Source: Steinernema hermaphroditum (Eukaryota > Nematoda > Chromadorea > Rhabditida > Steinernematidae). Taken from it: DNA of 18,357 nt. The position numbers and the translations under genes were made by a program. Below, in pieces: positions 11,439 to 18,357 of the stretch. Positions within the stretch are counted from its first letter, which is position 1, and every line of letters begins with the position of its first letter. The stretch is taken from NCBI GenBank assembly GCA_030435675.1, contig JAUCMV010000047.1, positions 1-18,357 on the forward strand, written 5' to 3'. The notes under the pieces are model-generated. The model ran no database searches. It was given only the letters and a program-made list of their open reading frames with translations, and was not told the DNA's origin.

Positions 11439-12478
11439 GCAGGGCCCTTGCTCACACCAAGAGCTCTGCATCTGACCCTCCTGCTCCAAAGTACCATAGC
11501 ATTTTTATGATTCCATCTTGTAGAACTGCACGAGCCTGATCGAACGCGCCTATTCCCGTTGGGATTACTGTGGACTATCTTAGTTTCCTGCAAAACTTTC
11601 AATTCGAGACAGATAGGGCCTTGTTCATGCAAAGAGTTCTGCATCTGACCCTCCTGCTCCAAAGTACCATAGCATTTTTATGATTGGATCTTGTAGAACT
11701 GCACGAGCCTGATCGAACGCGCCTACTCTCGTTGGATTTACTGTGGACTATCTTAGTTTCCTGCAAAACTTTCAATTCGAGACAGATAGGGCCTTGTTCA
11801 TACAAAGAGTTCTGCATCTGACCCTCCTGCTCCAAAGTACCATAGCATTTTTATGATTGGATCTTGTAGAACTGCACGAGCCTGATTGAACGCGCCTACT
11901 CTCGTTGGATTTCCTGTGGACTATCTTAGTTTCCTGCAAAACTTTCAATTCGAGACAGATAGGGCCTTGTTCATACAAAGAGTTCTGCATCTGACCCTCC
12001 TGCTCCAAAGTACCATAGCATTTTTATGATTGGATCTTGTAGAACTGCACGAGCCTGATCGAACGCGCCTACTCTCGTTGGGATTTACTGTGGACTATCT
12101 TAGTTTCCTGCAAAACTTTCAATTCGAGACAGATAGGGCCCTTGCTCACACCAAGAGTTCTGCATCTGACCCTCCTGCTCCAAAGTACCATAGCATTTTT
12201 ATGATTGGATCTTGTAGAACTGCACGAGCCTGATCGAACGCGCCTATTCCCGTTGGGATTACTGTGGACTATCTTAGTTTCCTGCAAAACTTTCAATTCG
12301 AGACAGATAGGGCCTTGTTCATGCAAAGAGTTCTGCATCTGACCCTCCTGCTCCAAAGTACCATAGCATTTTTATGATTGGATCTTGTAGAACTGCACGA
12401 GCCTGATCGAACGCGCCTACTCTCGTTGGATTTACTGTGGACTATCTTAGTTTCCTGCAAAACTTTCAATTCGAGACA
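11439..12478. repeat. HOR copy 3 (1040 bp)
   Basis: Six monomers m1-m6. m1 has GATTCC and TTGGG instead of TTCGG. m4 has one extra base (CTCGTTGGGATTTAC), giving the 1040-bp length. m5 (from 12134) starts with GATAGGGCCC followed by CTCACACC but keeps GAGTTC, so it is a partial version of the m1 haplotype. Confidence 0.88.
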
Positions 12479-13517
12479 GCAGGGCCCTTGCTCACACCAA
12501 GAGCTCTGCATCTGACCCTCCTGCTCCAAAGTACCATAGCATTTTTATGATTCGATCTTGTAGAACTGCACGAGCCTGATCGAACGCGCCTATTCCCGTT
12601 CGGATTACTGTGGACTATCTTAGTTTCCTGCAAAACTTTCAATTCGAGACAGATAGGGCCTTGTTCATGCAAAGAGTTCTGCATCTGACCCTCCTGCTCC
12701 AAAGTACCATAGCATTTTTATGATTGGATCTTGTAGAACTGCACGAGCCTGATCGAACGCGCCTACTCTCGTTGGATTTACTGTGGACTATCTTAGTTTC
12801 CTGCAAAACTTTCAATTCGAGACAGATAGGGCCTTGTTCATACAAAGAGTTCTGCATCTGACCCTCCTGCTCCAAAGTACCATAGCATTTTTATGATTGG
12901 ATCTTGTAGAACTGCACGAGCCTGATTGAACGCGCCTACTCTCGTTGGATTTCCTGTGGACTATCTTAGTTTCCTGCAAAACTTTCAATTCGAGACAGAT
13001 AGGGCCTTGTTCATACAAAGAGTTCTGCATCTGACCCTCCTGCTCCAAAGTACCATAGCATTTTTATGATTGGATCTTGTAGAACTGCACGAGCCTGATC
13101 GAACGCGCCTACTCTCGTTGGATTTACTGTGGACTATCTTAGTTTCCTGCAAAACTTTCAATTCGAGACAGATAGGGCCCTTGTTCATACAAAGAGTTCT
13201 GCATCTGACCCTCCTGCTCCAAAGTACCATAGCATTTTTATGATTGGATCTTGTAGAACTGCACGAGCCTGATCGAACGCGCCTATTCCCGTTGGGATTA
13301 CTGTGGACTATCTTAGTTTCCTGCAAAACTTTCAATTCGAGACAGATAGGGCCTTGTTCATGCAAAGAGTTCTGCATCTGACCCTCCTGCTCCAAAGTAC
13401 CATAGCATTTTTATGATTGGATCTTGTAGAACTGCACGAGCCTGATCGAACGCGCCTACTCTCGTTGGATTTACTGTGGACTATCTTAGTTTCCTGCAAA
13501 ACTTTCAATTCGAGACA
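12479..13517. repeat. HOR copy 4 (1039 bp)
   Basis: Six monomers m1-m6, closest to copy 3: I count about six differences, in m1, m4 and m5. m2, m3 and m6 look identical to those of copy 3. It is the last copy with CATGC and GATTGAACG markers before the marker-poor right domain. Confidence 0.88.
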
Positions 13518-16500
13518 GCAGGGCCCTTGCTCACACCAAAGAGCTCTGCATCTGACCCTCCTGCTCCAAAGTACCATAGCATTTTTATGATTGGATCTTG
13601 TAGAACTGCACGAGCCTGATCGAACGCGCCTACTCCCGTTGGATTTACTGTGGACTATCTTAGTTTCCTGCAAAACTTTCAATTCGAGACAGATAGGGCC
13701 TTGTTCATACAAAGAGTTCTGCATCTGACCCTCCTGCTCCAAAGTACCATAGCATTTTTATGATTGGATCTTGTAGAACTGCACGAGCCTGATCGAACGC
13801 GCCTACTCTCGTTGGGATTTACTGTGGACTATCTTAGTTTCCTGCAAAACTTTCAATTCGAGACAGATAGGGCCTTGTTCATACAAAGAGTTCTGCATCT
13901 GACCCTCCTGCTCCAAAGTACCATAGCATTTTTATGATTGGATCTTGTAGAACTGCACGAGCCTGATCGAACGCGCCTACTCTCGTTGGATTTACTGTGG
14001 ACTATCTTAGTTTCCTGCAAAACTTTCAATTCGAGACAGATAGGGCCCTTGTTCATACAAAGAGTTCTGCATCTGACCCTCCTGCTCCAAAGTACCATAG
14101 CATTTTTATGATTGGATCTTGTAGAACTGCACGAGCCTGATCGAACGCGCCTACTCTCGTTGGATTTACTGTGGACTATCTTAGTTTCCTGCAAAACTTT
14201 CAATTCGAGACAGATAGGGCCCTTGTTCATACAAAGAGTTCTGCATCTGACCCTCCTGCTCCAAAGTACCATAGCATTTTTATGATTGGATCTTGTAGAA
14301 CTGCACGAGCCTGATCGAACGCGCCTATTCCCGTTGGGATTACTGTGGACTATCTTAGTTTCCTGCAAAACTTTCAATTCGAGACAGATAGGGCCTTGTT
14401 CATACAAAGAGTTCTGCATCTGACCCTCCTGCTCCAAAGTACCATAGCATTTTTATGATTGGATCTTGTAGAACTGCACGAGCCTGATCGAACGCGCCTA
14501 CTCTCGTTGGATTTACTGTGGACTATCTTAGTTTCCTGCAAAACTTTCAATTCGAGACAGATAGGGCCCTTGTTCATACAAAGAGTTCTGCATCTGACCC
14601 TCCTGCTCCAAAGTACCATAGCATTTTTATGATTGGATCTTGTAGAACTGCACGAGCCTGATCGAACGCGCCTATTCCCGTTGGGATTACTGTGGACTAT
14701 CTTAGTTTCCTGCAAAACTTTCAATTCGAGACAGATAGGGCCCTTGTTCATACAAAGAGTTCTGCATCTGACCCTCCTGCTCCAAAGTACCATAGCATTT
14801 TTATGATTGGATCTTGTAGAACTGCACGAGCCTGATCGAACGCGCCTACTCTCGTTGGGATTACTGTGGACTATCTTAGTTTCCTGCAAAACTTTCAATT
14901 CGAGACAGATAGGGCCCTTGTTCATACAAAGAGTTCTGCATCTGACCCTCCTGCTCCAAAGTACCATAGCATTTTTATGATTGGATCTTGTAGAACTGCA
15001 CGAGCCTGATCGAACGCGCCTACTCTCGTTGGATTTACTGTGGACTATCTTAGTTTCCTGCAAAACTTTCAATTCGAGACAGATAGGGCCTTGTTCATAC
15101 AAAGAGTTCTGCATCTGACCCTCCTGCTCCAAAGTACCATAGCATTTTTATGATTGGATCTTGTAGAACTGCACGAGCCTGATCGAACGCGCCTACTCTC
15201 GTTGGATTTACTGTGGACTATCTTAGTTTCCTGCAAAACTTTCAATTCGAGACAGATAGGGCCTTGTTCATACAAAGAGTTCTGCATCTGACCCTCCTGC
15301 TCCAAAGTACCATAGCATTTTTATGATTTTTGTGATGAGAGCTGATGAAGGCCTATTTTGGATTTACTGTGGACTATCTTAGTTTCCTGCAAAACTTTCA
15401 ATTCGAGACAGATAGGGCCCTTGTTCACACAAAGAGTTCTGCATCTGACCCTCCTGCTCCAAAGTACCATAGCATTTTTATGATTGGATCTTGTAGAACT
15501 GCACGAGCCTGATCGAACGCGCCTACTCTCGTTGGATTTACTGTGGACTATCTTAGTTTCCTGCAAAACTTTCAATTCGAGACAGATAGGGCCTTGTTCA
15601 TACAAAGAGTTCTGCATCTGACCCTCCTGCTCCAAAGTACCATAGCATTTTTATGATTGGATCTTGTAGAACTGCACGAGCCTGATCGAACGCGCCTATT
15701 CCCGTTGGGATTACTGTGGACTATCTTAGTTTCCTGCAAAACTTTCAATTCGAGACAGATAGGGCCCTTGTTCATACAAAGAGTTCTGCATCTGACCCTC
15801 CTGCTCCAAAGTACCATAGCATTTTTATGATTGGATCTTGTAGAACTGCACGAGCCTGATCGAACGCGCCTATTCCCGTTGGGATTTACTGTGGACTATC
15901 TTAGTTTCCTGCAAAACTTTCAATTCGAGACAGATAGGGCCTTGTTCATACAAAGAGTTCTGCATCTGACCCTCCTGCTCCAAAGTACCATAGCATTTTT
16001 ATGATTGGATCTTGTAGAACTGCACGAGCCTGATCGAACGCGCCTACTCTCGTTGGATTTACTGTGGACTATCTTAGTTTCCTGCAAAACTTTCAATTCG
16101 AGACAGACAGGGCCCTTGCTCACACCAAGAGTTCTGCATCTGACCCTCCTGCTCCAAAGTACCATAGCATTTTTATGATTGGATCTTGTAGAACTGCACG
16201 AGCCTGATCGAACGCGCCTATTCCCGTTGGGATTACTGTGGACTATCTTAGTTTCCTGCAAAACTTTCAATTCGAGACAGATAGGGCCCTTGTTCATACA
16301 AAGAGTTCTGCATCTGACCCTCCTGCTCCAAAGTACCATAGCATTTTTATGATTGGATCTTGTAGAACTGCACGAGCCTGATCGAACGCGCCTACTCCCG
16401 TTGGGATTTACTGTGGACTATCTTAGTTTCCTGCAAAACTTTCAATTCGAGACAGATAGGGCCCTTGTTCATACAAAGAGTTCTGCATCTGACCCTCCTG

Positions 16501-18357
16501 CTCCAAAGTACCATAGCATTTTTATGATTGGATCTTGTAGAACTGCACGAGCCTGATCGAACGCGCCTACTCTCGTTGGATTTCCTGTGGACTATCTTAG
16601 TTTCCTGCAAAACTTTCAATTCGAGACAGATAGGGCCCTTGTTCATACAAAGAGTTCTGCATCTGACCCTCCTGCTCCAAAGTACCATAGCATTTTTATG
16701 ATTGGATCTTGTAGAACTGCACGAGCCTGATCGAACGCGCCTACTCCCGTTGGATTTACTGTGGACTATCTTAGTTTCCTGCAAAACTTTCAATTCGAGA
16801 CAGATAGGGCCCTTGTTCATTCAAAGAGTTCTGCATCTGACCCTCCTGCTCCAAAGTACCATAGCATTTTTATGATTGGATCTTGCAGAACTGCACGAGC
16901 CTGATCGAACGCGCCTACTCTCGTTGGATTTACTGTGGACTATCTTAGTTTCCTGCAAAACTTTCAATTCGAGACAGATAGGGCCCTTGCTCATACAAAG
17001 AGTTCTGCATCTGACCCTCCTGCTCCAAAGTACCATAGCATTTTTATGATTGGATCTTGTAGAACTGCACGAGCCTGATCGAACGCGCCTATTCCCGTTG
17101 GGATTTACTGTGGACTATCTTAGTTTCCTGCAAAACTTTCAATTCGAGACAGATAGGGCCTTGTTCATACAAAGAGTTCTGCATCTGACCCTCCTGCTCC
17201 AAAGTACCATAGCATTTTTATGATTGGATCTTGTAGAACTGCACGAGCCTGATCGAACGCGCCTACTCTCGTGGGATTTACTGTGGACTATCTTAGTTTC
17301 CTGCAAAACTTTCAATTCGAGACAGATAGGGCCTTGTTCATACAAAGAGTTCTGCATCTGACCCTCCTGCTCCAAAGTACCATAGCATTTTTATGATTGG
17401 ATCTTGTAGAACTGCACGAGCCTGATCGAACGCGCCTACTCTCGTTGGATTTCCTGTGGACTATCTTAGTTTCCTGCAAAACTTTCAATTCGAGACAGAT
17501 AGGGCCTTGTTCATACAAAGAGTTCTGCATCTGACCCTCCTGCTCCAAAGTACCATAGCATTTTTATGATTGGATCTTGTAGAACTGCACGAGCCTGATC
17601 GAACGCGCCTATTCCCGTTGGGATTACTGTGGACTATCTTAGTTTCCTGCAAAACTTTCAATTCGAGACAGACAGGGCCCTTGCTCACACCAAGAGCTCT
17701 GCATCTGACCCTCCTGCTCCAAAGTACCATAGCATTTTTATGATTGGATCTTGTAGAACTGCACGAGCCTGATCGAACGCGCCTATTCCCGTTGGGATTT
17801 ACTGTGGACTATCTTAGTTTCCTGCAAAACTTTCAATTCGAGACAGATAGGGCCTTGTTCATACAAAGAGTTCTGCATCTGACCCTCCTGCTCCAAAGTA
17901 CCATAGCATTTTTATGATTGGATCTTGTAGAACTGCACGAGCCTGATCGAACGCGCCTACTCTCGTTGGATTTACTGTGGACTATCTTAGTTTCCTGCAA
18001 AACTTTCAATTCGAGACAGATAGGGCCCTTGTTCATACAAAGAGTTCTGCATCTGACCCTCCTGCTCCAAAGTACCATAGCATTTTTATGATTGGATCTT
18101 GTAGAACTGCACGAGCCTGATCGAACGCGCCTACTCTCGTTGGGATTTCACTGTGGACTATCTTAGTTTCCTGCAAAACTTTCAATTCGAGACAGACAGG
18201 GCCCTTGCTCATACAAAGAGCTCTGCATCTGACCCTCCTGCTCCAAAGTACCATAGCATTTTTATGATTGGATCTTGTAGAACTGCACGAGCCTGATCAA
18301 ACGCGCCTATTCCCGTTGGGATTTACTGTGGACTATCTTAGTTTCCTGCAAAACTTT
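13518..18357. repeat. Marker-poor array domain rich in 174-bp monomers
   Basis: To the right of the HOR block the variants CATGC, GATTCC, GATTCG and GATTGAACG are not seen again. Nearly every unit reads CATAC or CACACC with GATTGG, with one CATTCAAAG at about 16817. Extra-base units (GGGCCC at the start, or TTGGGATTTAC) are frequent, so spacing is often 174 bp, for example in 14040-15082. Two units with the full GAGCTC site reappear near the right end (17694 and 18218). The domain contains the 156-bp divergent monomer. Confidence 0.8.
15255..15410. repeat. Divergent 156-bp monomer
   Basis: The first 74 bases are normal up to GATT at 15325-15328. The following segment, about 15329-15358, is unlike any other copy and 17 bases shorter, and the unit returns to normal at GGATTTACTGTGG. 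The odd segment still shares GAG, CTGAT, GAA and GCCTA in order with the normal sequence, so I read it as a diverged or deleted relative of the normal middle rather than a foreign insertion. It is the only such unit in the window. Confidence 0.85.

Larger units (their letters stand above)
9361..13517. repeat. Higher-order repeat block: four copies of a six-monomer unit
   Basis: Diagnostic variants return every six monomers. The GAGCTC-bearing first monomer has its GAGCTC site at 9383, 10422, 11461, 12501 and again 13541, giving spacings of 1039, 1039, 1040 and 1040. The TATTCCCG variant falls at 9473, 10165, 10512, 11205, 11551, 12245, 12591 and 13284, alternating four and two monomers. Monomer types in order are: m1 (GAGCTC haplotype, usually TATTCCCGTTCGG), m2 (CATGC), m3 (CATAC, GATTGAACG, ATTTCC), m4 (CATAC), m5 (TATTCCCGTTGGG), m6 (CATGC, ATTTAC). 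By eye, copies differ from one another at roughly half a dozen to fifteen positions, while neighbouring monomer types differ more. This is the definition of a higher-order repeat as known from alpha satellite. Confidence 0.92.
1..18357. repeat. Satellite DNA array, about 173-bp monomer, 105 complete copies
   Basis: The same unit recurs head-to-tail from end to end with no inversion, spacer or inserted element. Taking the unit start at the GATAGGGCC motif (first at base 3, last equivalent at 18195), there are 105 complete intervals. Most are 173 bp, many 174 bp, a few 172 or 175 bp, and one is 156 bp. Units differ mainly by linked variants at a few sites. The length is close to a nucleosome repeat, as in many centromeric satellites; that family-level statement is established knowledge, and a centromeric role here is inference. 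I see no gene, RNA gene, transposon or telomere repeat anywhere in the array. I do not recognise the satellite family. Pericentromeric or subtelomeric heterochromatin are the alternatives. Confidence is high for a satellite and low for chromosomal position or species. Confidence 0.98.

Noticed and set aside
12030..12233. Plus-strand open frame of 67 codons, with a near-identical one at 16353-16556
   Set aside because: It appears only where an extra base (TTGGGATTTAC) shifts the frame of the repeat, starts at TTG, and has no homologue that I recognise. It is a repeat by-product.
15342..15348. Hammerhead-ribozyme-like CTGATGA in the divergent monomer
   Set aside because: The GAAA core and the cleavage-site strand at a proper distance are missing, and the motif occurs once only. 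Chance is enough to explain it.
163..18254. Dozens of overlapping minus-strand open frames of 71-252 codons with near-identical peptides
   Set aside because: They recur once per monomer, most begin at TTG rather than ATG (for example 397-399), they overlap each other in different frames, and their length simply follows 173- versus 174-bp spacing. No ribosome-binding or eukaryotic gene signals accompany them. I treat them as by-products of the repeat, not genes.
1..18357. CRISPR array
   Set aside because: The repeat is about 173 bp with no unique spacers. Units abut directly, and no cas-like genes are present.
1..18357. Transposable element or LTR insertion within the array
   Set aside because: Unit spacing stays at 172-175 bp throughout except for the 156-bp unit. 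There is no target-site duplication, terminal repeat or transposase/reverse transcriptase coding sequence.
1..18357. Assembly or homopolymer errors as the sole cause of 173/174-bp variation
   Set aside because: The extra C in GGGCCC and the extra base in TTGGGATTTAC often travel with independent substitutions at HOR-specific positions, so most are real variants. A few single-base cases (for example the extra A near 13540) could still be errors.

Overview
The whole 18.4 kb window is one uninterrupted satellite DNA array. A monomer of about 173 bp is repeated head-to-tail in one orientation from the first base to the last: 105 complete units starting at base 3, plus a partial unit at the right end. 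I find no credible protein-coding gene, rRNA, tRNA, transposable element, telomere repeat, CRISPR array or bacterial operon. Long, nearly pure arrays of nucleosome-length monomers are typical of centromeric, pericentromeric or subtelomeric heterochromatin in eukaryotes. Plant or animal is equally open: I do not recognise the monomer, it has no CENP-B box, and I cannot name a species. Consensus GC, counted by hand, is 76 of 173 bases (about 44%).

Layout. (a) Bases 1 to about 5,030: mixed monomers, mostly consensus-like, with scattered variant units and only irregular higher-order spacing. (b) About 5,035 to 9,360: a full six-monomer higher-order repeat (HOR) unit at 5,035-6,072, then rearranged HOR material with missing or reordered monomer types, including one member of a perfect 994-bp duplication. 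(c) 9,361 to 13,517: four consecutive copies of a six-monomer HOR, 1,039-1,040 bp each. (d) About 13,518 to 18,357: an array domain that has lost most diagnostic variants of the HOR zone and is rich in 174-bp monomers. It contains one 156-bp divergent monomer at 15,255-15,410.

Monomer types differ at a few linked sites: the start of the unit (GGGCC versus GGGCCC, with or without a linked CTCACACC/GAGCTC haplotype), the dinucleotide after GATT (GG, CC or CG), GATCGAACG versus GATTGAACG, and the segment near position 113-130. Between these sites lie two blocks of about 45 bp with no substitution that I could find in any copy. The many overlapping minus-strand reading frames are by-products of the repeat. 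They start at TTG, and they stop or continue according to whether a monomer is 173 bp (frame shifts) or 174 bp (frame kept). The features of most interest are the HOR, its slippage and duplication history, the divergent monomer and the uneven distribution of variation.
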